A stretch of DNA of 64,000 nt from Paroedura picta (GCF_049243985.1 NC_135376.1:42761001-42825000); one strand, 5' to 3'; shown: positions 34,523 to 57,260, counted from the first letter of the stretch. A program made the numbers and translations. Notes: generated from the letters alone by a model not told the origin.

Positions 34523-34648
34523 TGTTTACCCTTCAGTTAATAAATGCCCAGAAATCAACACAACTTTCCAAATGTGCAGAGGCTTTGAGTGAATCTGGCT
34601 CCAGGAAGGGGGGCAGAGGGGAGCAAGGGGAAAACTCTGAGCTATAAA
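34523..34648 (+). promoter_or_regulatory. candidate CPN1 liver-type promoter
   Basis: TATAAA at 34643-34648 lies about 205 bp before the CPN1 start codon. Upstream are TGTTTAC at 34523-34529 (FOXA core) and GTTAAT at 34536-34541 (HNF1 half site). CPN1 is made in liver in mammals, so these fit, but short motifs like these also occur by chance. Confidence 0.35.
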
Positions 34649-34851
34649 TTCTTCCTGAGCTGTGAGGGGCATTCAGTGAGATACGCCTCCCACCACCACC
34701 ACCACCACCAGTACAGGTGCAGGGGGCTGGTACTTGGCTGTGAAACTGGAGAGAGCTGGTTCCAGCTTGCACTTTAGCTCCTTTGAGGAAGGGAGCCTGG
34801 GCTTTGTGTGCATCTTTCAGTGCGGAGTGCAGTTTGTCCATCCCCAGGAGG

Positions 34852-45980
<11,129 letters not shown>

Positions 45981-46094
45981 TGGAGTCATGTTTAACATGA
46001 GAAGTCAACAAGACTAGCAGATGAACTTTCCAAGAGGCACCCATACCCTCTCCTGTCCCCCACAAGCATGGAATGAGCTCAGGCGTCCTTGTTT

Positions 46095-46100
46095 ATTAAA
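46095..46100 (+). terminator. candidate CPN1 poly(A) signal ATTAAA
   Basis: ATTAAA about 115 nt after the CPN1 stop, followed by T-rich sequence (AATATTTAACTTTGG). It is the first plausible signal; usage is inferred. Confidence 0.45.
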
Positions 46101-47170
46101 TGTCTAATATTTAACTTTGGTGCTGAGAGAAAATTCATTCAGAAAGGAGGGATACGTATTTGAACTGGGCCCCGAGCAACTATATTTAAAGTTAGGAAAG
46201 CAGGCACATGTAAAATTTGCAGAGCAGGGGTAGCCCTTCAGAAAAGTACCTAATTCCACTGGATCCACTTGTCTTTGGGGTGAGTCCTGAAGAAAACCGT
46301 TCTGCATGGTGCAAGTTCAAAGGGAGACGGTCATGTGTGGATGTTACTGAGTGGATCTCTACTTTTGGTTGCTCCGACTCTGCCCTCAGTCCCAGAGAGA
46401 AGAGTATTGGGGGAGTCAAAAAGGTGTTCAAGCAGAACAGTAAATCCAGTCCCCCACATCAGATCCCCACAGAGACAGCAAGAGTGAGAATTAGATTACC
46501 TGCCCTTTCAAGGTACTTCAGCCACCTCACAGCTCTCCTTCTCTCTGCTTCTCTCAATGTCTGTTTCAAACTCAAAACATCTTCTTACACCTTCCTCTCA
46601 GCAGGAGGGACTGCCTCTTCCATGCTTTGTGGGCCTTTTAAGGCTTAGTTCTGATTTAGGAAACACTGAGACACATTTAAGGGTGAAAGAACCCAAAGTA
46701 GTCGTTGGGGCAAATTAACATGCTTTTGTTACAGGCCTGGCTCCTGTCCATTTTAGCCAAACTCATGCACATGGCTTGCAAAACAATTCATGTAGATATA
46801 GTAATTGTTTTTTTGATTAGCCAGCTCTCTTGAAGAATGCAGGAAGAGGGCTTGAAGCCACATTCCAGTTGGTGGTATGCATATCAGTTACACAACCTGG
46901 GGAGCTGGGTTCTTGCTGAGTGAAGAGAACCAGCACACTCAATGAACATTTGGCTTCCTTCTTTGCTGGGCATGTTCTCAAACTGGACTTTCTAACAAGT
47001 TTCTTTTACTTCTGCCTTCTCCTTAAAAGGCTGATCTCTTGTCAAGCCAGTATCCTGAATCATCAATTTCTCAAAGATATTTGCACAATTGCAGTAGCCC
47101 TGACACAGTTTTTTCTCAATCTATCCTCCAGCTTGGCTTACTATAGGAGGAGGGAAAAGAGCCATTAATT

Positions 47171-47304
47171 CAGGGGTAGTCACTGCGGCCCTCCAGATGT
47201 CCATGGACTACAATTCCCATGAGCCCCTGCCAATGAACACTGGCAGGGGCTCATGGGAATTGTAGCCCATGGACATTTGGAGGGCCGCAGTTTGACTACC
47301 CCTG
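47171..47304. mobile_element. complete palindromic hAT element, 134 bp
   Basis: Two nearly perfect inverted arms around a short centre (GCCAATGAACACTGGC). Termini CAGGGGTAGTCA and TTTGACTACCCCTG. A perfect 8-bp duplication CATTAATT is at 47163-47170 and 47305-47312. Confidence 0.92.
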
Positions 47305-48540
47305 CATTAATTGATTAAGCCATACATCATACTGTTAATATAACAATACCATCAAAACTCTTTAAAAACACAATTTAAAAAGTAATAATGGCAGATCTTC
47401 AATATAACACTATTAAAATCAATTAAACCCAATGTTTGAAGCAAAGCAAATCAGCTTTCATTATGGCAGCAGCCACATTCCCTCACCCCCCCTTTAAATA
47501 TTCAAAATATGTATTTCTACATTATTTTTTTAAATATAAATTTTCAGGTTGTTGGTGAGTCAATTTAATTTTTTAATACTGACCTGAGCACTGCTTTCCA
47601 AACTCTGGAATACAAATGGTGTTGTGGTAGAAGGTCTTTGACCTTCTCTTTCTCACAAGTAATATTTATACTAATACAGAAATCTGGTAGCACTTTAAAG
47701 ACTAACAGAACATTCAAGCATAAGTTTTGTGGGCCAGAGTTTAATTCCTCAGAAGCCTATAGGAAACCTTGTACTCTTCGAAAGGTTCACAATTAGACAA
47801 AGGATGCTGCCCTCTTGAGGCCACAGGACAGCAATACCATGGGGAAAATTCCAGTAACTTTCAGAAGAAACCTGCTGAAGAATCTTGGTCCAAATAAAAT
47901 ATATCAATGGTTTGGATTTTGCATAGACCACTACAGCTGATTACAACTATTTCCTGAACACTGCATAGTTTTCCTTAAATCACACAGACAAAACACAGAA
48001 ATACAGTTTGCCGGAATTGCGAGGGCAAGCCATACCACATTCACACAAGCAAGGACAGGATAAGGCCGTGTGGATGTTAGGCATCTAATGCCAGTTACCA
48101 CCTTTCCCACTAGCACATTTGTACAAACCACTTCTGTTTTGCAAGATGTGTTAGCAGAGTTTATATTTGCAAAATTGGCTGAAATACCAGGCTGCTTAAA
48201 AGAATAAAAGTTTTATTAAGAAGAAAAACAAACTTTATATAGAAAGAGGTGAGGAGAGAGTCCTAACTCACTCGTCTGTTCTGCATTCATTCTGTCCATT
48301 CTGGAGGCAAGCAGGGAGGAAGTGTGCTCAAAGGAGCAGGAAGTCTCTACTGAGCCAATCAGGACAGAGGAGGAGAGTACTTTAAAATATCAGGAAGTTC
48401 CTAATCTAACTATGCTAAATACACATCACCTCTGATGCCCCCTGCAAGGACATTTTTAACATGCTGAATAATGCACACTAAAGATCTTGCATATTCCAAC
48501 TAAATGCACTACAGTGTTTATTATGCTTACTCTTACAACA

Positions 48541-48760
48541 GCTTCACTTGCAGTGGATAGAGTGCTGGGTTTGGTCTCGGAGACCCAGGTTTGAATTCCC
48601 ACTCTGGCACAGAAGCATGATGGATGACCTTGATACAGACCCTCACTCATAAGGTGATTGATGGAATGATAAAACGGAGGGGGGGGGTTGTCAGCTACTT
48701 TGGGCTCCTATAGGGGAGAAAAGTGGGAGTATAAATATCTAAAATAAATGAACTGCCATT
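48541..48760 (+). mobile_element. tRNA-derived SINE, plus strand
   Basis: A-box-like CAGTGGATAGAGTGCTGG and B box GGTTTGAATTCC, then GATGACCTTG and a tail with ATAAATATCTAAAATAAATG. Different from the Sauria-type copies. Contains a 9-10 bp poly-G run. Confidence 0.65.
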
Positions 48761-50461
48761 ACTTCTGTTTTACATTTGTGAAACCAAGACTGACAGACAA
48801 CCTTTTCAAGGGCCACCAGGTCATCACATCAGCTTTTCTCGCCTTCCATTCTTTCCCCCAATACCCAGACTCCTAGCCCCTTGGAGCTTTCTGTACCCTT
48901 CTCTACAGCCACTTTGTCCTCTTGGGGCTGAATGGTTCATCATTTCCAATTTAATAGTACTCCACTTTTCTATCAAATGACTGCTCTCCTTGGAAAGATG
49001 AGGGGATGTTCCAGTTTGCTAATTCTCCTTGGATTAGGATTAGCATCCCATAATGCGAAAGGTGGTAGTTATAGGTGAAAAAAATAGTGTGTGTGTTTTT
49101 TTTTTTTACAAATTACTCTGAAATTGTCCAAGGATCCCAGTCTCCTTCCCAGCTAACCTTGATGCTCAGATTTCTTTACGAAAGAAACTAAATTATATTT
49201 TTCCATCCTGTCAGTTCCTTTCTTCTTTGTATCCTAAAGAGTCTCTGTTTTATTGTTCCCTTTGCTTGCCAATAATTCGGCATGGCACATACAAATCTGA
49301 TAGTTTAAATAGTGTAACAATGCCATGGGATTTGTAGACAAATACACTCCAGAAAAAAAGTTAATGGTAACTCAAGTGATTCTTGATATAAGGGATTATT
49401 GTGTCCCACTCTTTGTTTTATACTTATCTTGTAATAGTTTCAAAGAAGTAACAGATAAAACCCACGAGCATTTACAAAGGGCATGCACTGTACATAATTA
49501 TGTATCTGATTTGTTGGGCCTGTCCCTAATAAGAGAAACAAGAAAGTTAGTTCCCATGGTTAGCTGAACCAGCAGCAGCATCTCTACATTTTATTACATT
49601 TATAACTCATCTTTCATCCATTACTGAACTCATTCCATACATGAGGCTCCAAGGAGGCCCCCCATACAGGCACTGGCCAGATCCAGGTCTGCTTCACTTC
49701 ACTAGGGATGTGAAACATAATTTCAAGCCATATCTGACCTTCTTCCTGGCAAAAATGAAGTGGGGAAGAGTGTGTTAGCTGGCTAACAGCATCTATTTCT
49801 CTCCTGCTCATGGGTACGTAAGGCCTAGGCATGCCCATAGGCATGAGCTTATGAGCTTTTGTTCTTTGGCTCTTAGCCTCTGGGGCCCACCTAGAGTTGT
49901 GCAGAAGAGCTGACAATGAGAAAAGCAGGGCTGATGTGACCAGTAGGCAAAACCTAGCAATCACTTGGGGTGCCAGATTTTAAGGAACACCAAAAAGCTC
50001 CGCACTGAGCTCCTCCTTTCCTCCATGCTCAGCAGCCCCCCATTGCACCACCAACATGCCACCTGCAGCTACACTCCCAGCAGAGTTGGCAGAAACACAG
50101 AGAAGGGTGGTGGAAGGGGCACTCCCGCTATGCTGCACCCAGCAGTCAAGCTTGGCCTCTGAAACCACCCTTGCCCTTGTGTGTGTCACTCCTGGAGAAA
50201 GTTCCCCTAGATCTTTTCTGCTGCATGAGGTGGAGGAAGGGATGCCAGCCTCCAGATGGGACCCTGGGGATCTGTGAATAGAGCAGTGCTCACAGGACTT
50301 TGGGTTCAATCCAGCTATTGCATTTTCTTCCGCCAAGGAACTTGGTTGGGGTACGTGCCTCTTTGTTCTTGGCCTTACAACACTGCTTGCACTATGATTG
50401 ATGTCCTATTGGCAAATTAGAGCATGCTTACTGGGAAGGTAATGCCTCATCTGTAAACCGC

Positions 50462-50833
50462 CCGTGGCGCCGCGGGCGCCACGGACTAAATAAAGCAGTA
50501 AGGGGTCCTGGGGCGGGATGAGTCCGGGATGAGGAAGGGTCCAGATTGGACCCTTCCTCATGACAGACAATCGGAGGGACCAATCGGCAGGCGCGAAGCG
50601 CCTGCCGATTGGTCCCTCCGATTCCCAGCCCCAGGAACTGCGAGCCGCGCGCAGCGCGGCTCGCAGTTGCTCCCGGCCTGACGCGGCGAGAGGCGCGAAG
50701 CGCCTCTTGCCGCGTCAGGCCACCGCCTGAGGGAGCCCCCGGCAGTCGCGCGGAGCGCGGCTGCCGGGGGCTCCCTGTCCGGCGGCCTGACGCGGCGAGA
50801 GGCGCGAAGCGCCTCCCGCCGCGTCAGGCCGCC
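50462..50833. repeat. array of seven consecutive 3-nt-loop hairpins
   Basis: Hairpins at 50462-50484 (10-bp stem), 50529-50561 (15), 50569-50623 (26), 50636-50668 (15), 50675-50721 (22, one mismatch), 50731-50775 (21, one mismatch) and 50781-50833 (25, one mismatch). Every loop is 3 nt, GAA in three of them. The fifth and seventh share most of their stem sequence. Confidence 0.9.
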
Positions 50834-50834
50834 G

Positions 50835-51190
50835 CCTGGGGGAACCCACCGATGCCTTGAAGAAAAAAAAAGACCTGCCGCTCGGACCGCGGCCTAGGGG
50901 AATCCCGCACTCAAATAAAAAAAAAACCGCGAGAACCGCCGCTCGGCCCGCCGCAGGGGGACTCCCAGACTCAAAAACAACAAAAAAACGGGGAGAGAAC
51001 CGCCGCTCGGCCCGCCGCAGGGGGACTCCCGGACACCGAGAAAACCAAAAACAGAGACGCGCCGCTCCGACCGCCGCCTGGGGGAACTCCCGGACTCAAA
51101 GAGAAAAAAAACAGCGAGAACCGCCGCTCGGCCCGCCGCAGGGGGACTCCCAGACTAAAAAAAAACACAAAAAACCGGGGAGAGAACCGC
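50835..51190. repeat. 60-bp tandem repeat, about five units
   Basis: Units contain CCGCCGCAGGGGGACTCCC, then ACTC followed by an A-rich run, then GAGAACCGCCGCTCGG. They differ mainly in the A-rich run. Confidence 0.8.
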
Positions 51191-51851
51191 CGCGAAAAAG
51201 ACGCCCTGCACGCCGCAAAGGAGCCTCCGGAGCGCCCTCTCAAAGGTAAGCCATCCCCGCCTTTCCCACCCCCACCCCGCCCGTCCCTTTCCCCGGCCGA
51301 AACACACTCGCTCCGCACGTCCTTACCTTCCTCCTGCCCCTCCAACGCCCTTTTCTGCCTTCCCGATAGCGCTGTGGCTAGGCCGCGCGTCCTTCACGGC
51401 CGCCGCCACAGCACTAGACTGAACCAGGCATGCGCGGACTCCGGCGCATGCCTGGTTCCCTTCCCCAACACAGCCCTGCCCCACCCCTCTAACACGCACG
51501 CGCGCCATCCCGCTACCGCGCCGCCCTCCCCGTCGCCTCGCTGCCCACCACCCCTCAGCCTCGCTACTGCCTCCCCCAGGCCCGCCATGGACACCGGGCC
51601 ACACCCGACGACGAGACTTGCCCGCCTGCAATCGCGACTAGCCCGCCTGCCGCGCCGGCCTCAGCACCCTGGGTCCCTGCAAGGTCAGACGCTGCCGCCT
51701 TTCGCCTACCCTTACTTACCAGGCCCGCCCAGACTACTCCCGCCAGGGTGCCTATCATTGATCGGGATGGGTGGCTTCCTGTGCCCGCCTGTCTCCCTTG
51801 CCCATACTCCCCTTTCAAAGCCCATTTTTACAAATGGGCTTTTTTTACTAG

Positions 51852-54800
51852 TCAGAATAATAATCCTGGGGATCAGAGAGTGTCATATCATGATGAAACC
51901 CTCTTGGACACGTGTAGTGAACTTTGTACGGGAAGCAGCCAGTGAGACGTAAAACCCAGGGTGGAATGCAAGCTGCTGACTGGTTCTCATTTCCATGAGG
52001 ATAAACAACTGTAAGGAGAGGCAGAAAGAGAATGACTGAATGGGGGTGCAAGAGTGCCATGACAGAGGGAAAGAGAGAACTGGTCGCTTCTGTAGCCTAG
52101 GAAGAACTTGAGGAAGATGGAGAAGAGACAGCCTGGGAAGCAGAAGAAAAACAGCCTGCTCACAAGAGGACAAGAAGAGCAAGGAGAGAACTCAGCCGTT
52201 GTTGCCTGACATTGGTGCTGAAGAAAAGACCAGCTGACCTACAATCCTAAGCAGAGGTACACACTTCGAAGCACATTGACTTTAGTGGACTTTGAAAGCT
52301 GTGTAACTCCTCAGGGCTGCATTGCATGTGAGAGGAACGTTTGTGGGGAAAGCCACAGCAACACCTGCCAAGATGTCAGCTCAGCCCTACATTTTATCTC
52401 TTTTGATTCTATGAACCTTAAGCTGCAACATTCAGCAAAATGTTAAAAATGTTAGAGGACACACTGGTCACCATCACAGTGCCCCTTTTAAACAAAGGAC
52501 TTAGTAAAATGTTGAATTGCCGATGCTGTAACTTACAAGATGTATCTTTTAAAGATGCTAGGGGCCAAGCCTGTTGCACTCAGGAATACACCGGGCGCTA
52601 GATTGGGGGACTGGGGTGGAAGAGCTCTGTGGACAGCCTCTCCCTCCCCCCAGGACCTGGAAAGGTTACAAGCAGCTGTTAGGGAACTCACCGGCAGGGG
52701 CAGCTCTCACGCAGAAGGGATCTGCAGCCTCCAAGCCTCTGAGGGAAGTGGAAGGAAGAGGGGGTGGTGAGGGGTGGAGAACAGAAGGCGATTGGCTGGC
52801 TGCTGAACAGACTGGCAAGCCGGTTGGAGGAGGAGGTACTCAGGGGTGGAACAGCCACCCTGAATGGGTGTTAAGTGCTGAGTGGCCATGAGACACCTCC
52901 TCCAAGGCTTTACCAGAAATATTAAGCAGAACAAATGTTTTGGGCCTGTCCAGTTATTCAGTCTTTTGAGGAGGAAGTAGTTACTCATGTCAATTCGGGA
53001 TTAGAATATTCCTTGATCTTTGAGAATGCTTATGTACTTTTAAACTATTCGCCAGTCTCCTGGAGGCTAACAGATGGCCAACGGTGTGACCTTTATATTT
53101 GTAGAGTGTGTGGTTTCATGTTGCAGAACCTGGCATTTCTGGTTTGAGTCTGATCTAATTGGGCTAGTTACAAGAGGATGGATGCTCTGGCATGTGAAAA
53201 CCTGGTGATCCATGCCCTTAACATTGCTAGGAAATGTATGTGAACAACAAACGAGGGAACAAACTAACCCAACCTGTATACACAAACTAGGAATCTAAAA
53301 TGTTGAGCACCAGCAGAATATATTAAATATTAAAATACAAATATTTATTTTAACTCATGGGCACATATACAATTTTAAAACATTAACATTAGTCATGCAC
53401 TATTGCACAAATCCAAAGCATACTGACATGGATGAATGACAAAAAAAAAACATTGTAACCCCTCTTGGGGTCTTCTTCAGTGGTCTAATATTTAAATACA
53501 CTCCCCATATAATAATGGGGACTATAAGGTGGTAAAAATATAAATGAAGAGGCTCCCACACATAAAATGTGTCCAAATATCTCTCTCTTGAAGCCCCCCA
53601 ATTAAAATATTCATTCTTTAAAGTTCTACCCTTATTGAAGCTCTCTTGGCCTGAATGTATTCTCATGTCTCATAGAATGCAGTTCATAGATAGCAATTGA
53701 GCATAGGCATATATTCAGATATTTTGAGACCTTTTAATAGATATTCTGTAAACTTGCCACCATTATAATATTGTGTTATATTTTTATTTATTGGGGGAAG
53801 TAACTAAAATGTAAGAAAAATTATTTTTTTAAAAGTTTACAAGTGTAGTGTATAGCAGAACACTTTCCTGGGAGTAAGATCCACTAGATCTTACTTTTGA
53901 GCAGACCTGCTTATGATTGCTGTTTGGGAGTTAATTTGGGAAGTAGATTGTTAAGATCATTGTCAGGGATGATTCTGCACAGTTTGATGCATTTAATGAT
54001 TTGACAGCCACAGCGTGGATCAATAATATTTATAGCACACTCCTATATACTAACAAAGGAGCTAGCTGGTACCCACTTTCCCCGTTTCTGTATGAATATA
54101 AAATTGACCTCTGTTTTGTGCTGCTTTCTGGTATGATCCACACAATCGGGATTTGAACTATGTCAGGGGGAAATAAAAACACAAACTGGGGAACTGAATA
54201 CTATACAAACTTTTGCAACACATTCTGGGATATTTATTTTATTCTTCGATTTATACCCTGCCCCTCCTGGCATGCCCCATTACAAAGCAGCAGGGAAAAG
54301 TGGATATCTCAGAAAGCAGAGGCAGGAGGGAAAGAATGGATGTCATCAGAATTGTAAATTATAAAGACAATACTTTGAAATTTGGTGACTGTAAAAGTGA
54401 GGAGAAAGATATTGCCTCCTCTTTAGTTGCTGGAAATGTCATAATTCATTTTAATGGAGTTCCAGCTGACCATACTAGTAACGGTGCCAATGTTTCCCTA
54501 TGGCGTTGACTTTTCCCAGGACTGATTTGGTGACTATTTTTTTAAAAAATGCATCTCCATTGTGGAGAATGTGTTATCGAGATTTCTCAGGACTACTAAG
54601 AGTGATTTGCCAATGAATAACTCAAACTGACTTTCATTTTTTCCCATCCTTTCCCTTTCTTTCATGTGTCTTGCCATTTTCTTAGTATATATGAGGGCAA
54701 AGCTGGTTCATTAATGGACAGCATCTACCACCAGGTTTGGCTTTTTGCATGTGAATAGGCATGAGCCAGTTAGAGAGACCTAAGAGAAGAATCCAAAGCA

Positions 54801-56160
54801 CAGCTTCATATATTTTTTCCTCACCTAGAAATTGTTCAGTGTTGAAGTTCAAATACCCACCCATCGAGAAGCTCACTGGGCGTCCGTGGGCCAATTACTC
54901 TTGCTAAGCCTAACTTTACCTCACAGGGTTGTTTTATGAAGGACAGAGGAAGGGTGGGGTTAAAAAGATATCAGAAATGTTTTGCCAGCCACATATGGAT
55001 CAGCAAACCAGTGTGGGCAGCCTGGAAACAAAGAGCCTCCTGGCACCTTAAAAATGAACCCATTTCTTGGGGCTGAAGTGTGCCAGCTGTGGGACATCTC
55101 AGCTGGGCATGTTTGTCTGCCTGCTTGTGGGGACACATTTTGGGCATGGACAGAGGCACCGGCCTACCAAAGCCAGCCTTGTGAATCAGGACCAGCCCAG
55201 ATGGTGTGTGTTTTTGATTATTTAAATTCTATTGTTTAATTTGGTCTGAAAGCCAGAGCAGAAACGCCTTAATGAGCAAATAAATGTTAGGAGCTGGAGC
55301 CTGCTTCATGAAATGCATTCTAACTATTTGAATTGCATCACAGTAACACGTGTCAGTGTGTTTTGTCAGCCTGTTGCACCTTAAATGTGTCTCATTTCCT
55401 TATTGGTCCCCATTTCCTCTTCTACCTGTAGCTGTCAACTGTTTTCCCTGCCTTTCCTGCTTGTCACCCATACCTCTAAATATTGAGACCTGAGTCTTGC
55501 CTTGCACTTGAAAGCAGATTGAAATCTTATGGCTTCTCAAATCGGATCCTACGATTCCTCTCGTTTCTGAAAGTTCGCCATAAATGGCAACTGCAGTCCC
55601 TGGTCTCTTTATCATATGACAACCATCCCCTTCTGAGAGGAAGGGAGTTAAACAACCCAGGAAAGAGAGGAGAGCGCCTTCTCCCCTTTCAGCTGGCAGT
55701 TATTGCAAAGAGATCTGCTATGCAACAAACTTCGCATTATGGTATCTCAGGCTTGAATACCCAGACTCGGTATTTGTGTGTGTGTGTGTGTGGGGGGGGG
55801 GGGGGGAGAGCAGAATTGGCAGCTGGCACAATTTTAACACAGATACATATTAGCAACCACCAACCTGGCAGCCATCATTATCAGGGAACAGCTCCAAGGC
55901 CGATCAGATTTTTTTACAGAGGAAGAGCAAGAGAACAGCTCTCAGGCGAATGTGAAATGCCCGTGAGTCTGTTTGTGCATCTAGAACAGCAGCAAAGTGA
56001 ACCAGAGTCTGAACCAGGCTGTTTCAAAAGCAGCTGGGGGATGGTATGAGGGCTTTGCTGTCTGGAGGGAAGGAGGACAAAAATCTTGCTGGGCCTGCTG
56101 CCCAAAGCCTTTGGAGTTAGGCACAGAAAGCAAAAATGTCTTCACTTGCCTCTAACGTAT
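51852..56160. other. intergenic, no gene recognised
   Basis: Contains the copy described at 53095-53205, a LINE/SINE piece near 54235-54300, a SINE piece near 54870-54960 (TGGGCCAATTACTC...CTCACAGGGTTGTT) and a (GT)n(G)n tract at 55776-55807. Confidence 0.45.
53095..53205. repeat. diverged copy of a segment at the CpG island (56180-56330)
   Basis: GTGTGTGGTTTCATGTTGCAG, CTGATCTAATTGGGCTAGTTA and GAGGATGGATGCTC align in order with GCGTGCGGTTTCATGTTGCCG, CTGATCAAGTTGGGCCAGTTA and GAGGATGAGTGCTC. Confidence 0.7.
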
Positions 56161-57260
56161 CAGTTACAACACGTGTGGCCTTTTGCGGAGCGTGCGGTTT
56201 CATGTTGCCGAGCCTGGAGTTGGGGCCTGATCAAGTTGGGCCAGTTAGACGTTTTCCTCCCGGTCCTTCTAGAAAGGAGCGAGGATGAGTGCTCACACAT
56301 GCGGAAACCTGTTGCTCCGAGTCCAAACTACTTCTTGCAAGGTCCAAGAGGAGTCCCCGAAGGAGTCGGCCAGACCAGGGAACTCAGTGTTGGCAGAAGA
56401 GAGGAAAGTGCCTCTGAGCACACGCAGAGTGCCTTCGCTTCCCTGTGGCGCCTTGCTGGCGCCACGAGCCGTCCGGGAGGAAAGCGCAGGGCTCCGGGCC
56501 GGGCTTCTCCGGCTGGCGGGCAGGGGGCGCTCGGAGCCCAGCGGGCCGGGGAAGGCGGCGACTCGGCCGGGGCGGGGCTGAGCTCCGGGCCGCGGCGGCT
56601 CCTGGGGGCCGAGGCCAGCCGGACCCACTGGGCTTGGAGCGGCTGGAGGGACCGCGCCGCAGGTAGGGCGGAAGGGGAGGGCTCGCTCTGGCCGCGCGCC
56701 CGCAGGACCCCCGCCGGCTGCCCTCCGCTTCGCGCGCTGCGCTGCGCTGGGACGCCTCCACCGGGGACCCTGCCCGCAGCCCATCATGGCTCCCGCCGGC
56801 GTGGCTCTGTCGCCTGAGCCCCGCGCCGGGCAGGCGATGCCAGACCCCCCCCCCCCGTGGGCCCTTGGCTCCGCGCAGCCGCCCCGGACACCGCTCCAGC
56901 GCCCTGGCCCGTCGGAGTCCCCGGGACCCTCTTTGCCGCCACCTCCTCCTCCTCCTTCTCCTCCTCCTCGGGGACCGTCCCCCGCCCGCCCGAGCGAGCA
57001 CTTTGTCGGGGTCCGGTCGGCTGGAGAGCCAGCGGGGCCCCGGCCGCCTTGAGGATGCAGAGAGCGCGCGCGCGCGAGAGTGGCATTTATGGCCGGCGTG
57101 GCTTCATCCTCGCCCCCCTCTCGCCCACTTACCTGTCTGCAAGCGGCACCCATCGTGGCTTCTAGGCCAATACCAGCTTAGCAATGGGTGCTTACGGGGT
57201 GACCTTTTGGAGCGGTCGCCGACGTACGCTCTGATTGTACGTGGAAAGCCAGATCAGAAT
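56160..57260 (+). promoter_or_regulatory. CpG island, probable promoter and non-coding first exon of the next gene (DNMBP?)
   Basis: Dense CpG and GC-rich sequence with no TATA box. A good donor CAG|GTAGGG is at 56663 in a purine- and GC-rich context, suggesting a first exon ending at 56662. Long open frames here on both strands come from the base composition and match no family. In human, DNMBP lies next downstream of CPN1 on the same strand with a non-coding first exon, so DNMBP is the natural candidate. Its SH3 start (MEAGSVV...) is not in the window, so the gene name is inference. Confidence 0.55.
56180..56330. repeat. second copy of the 53095-53205 segment, at the CpG island edge
   Basis: Same order of blocks as the 53-kb copy, with CpG retained at several sites where that copy has TpG or CpA. 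Confidence 0.7.

Larger units (their letters stand above)
45981..50449. other. CPN1 3' flank and intergenic
   Basis: Beyond the elements listed separately there is a weak repeat piece near 47675-47760 (TCTGGTAGCACTTTAAAGACTA) of the foldback family. No gene was recognised. Confidence 0.45.
50450..51851 (+). mobile_element. candidate non-autonomous Helitron, 1.4 kb, very GC-rich
   Basis: Proposed 5' end TCTGTAAACC preceded by A; proposed 3' end ACTAG followed by T. An 11-bp hairpin (AAAGCCCATTT...AAATGGGCTTT, about 51817-51842) sits 9 nt before the CTAG end, as Helitrons have. There is no target duplication and there are no terminal inverted repeats, also as expected. The interior has seven hairpins (50462-50833), about five 60-bp tandem units (50835-51190) and a CpG-rich segment with another hairpin (51420-51454). 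No Rep/helicase is encoded. An unmethylated CpG island would be the alternative reading. Confidence 0.5.

Noticed and set aside
34783-34851. In-frame upstream ATG for CPN1
   Set aside because: It would put 23 extra residues before a clean signal peptide; the ATG at 34852 aligns with the human start.
50609-51345. Open frames over the hairpin and tandem-repeat region
   Set aside because: They follow the low-complexity repeat (KKK, PPLGPP patterns) and have no family resemblance.
56293-57153. Long open frame of 286 residues on the minus strand in the CpG island
   Set aside because: GC-rich DNA has few stops. The sequence is Gly/Arg/Pro-rich with no recognisable domain, and overlapping frames on both strands are equally open.
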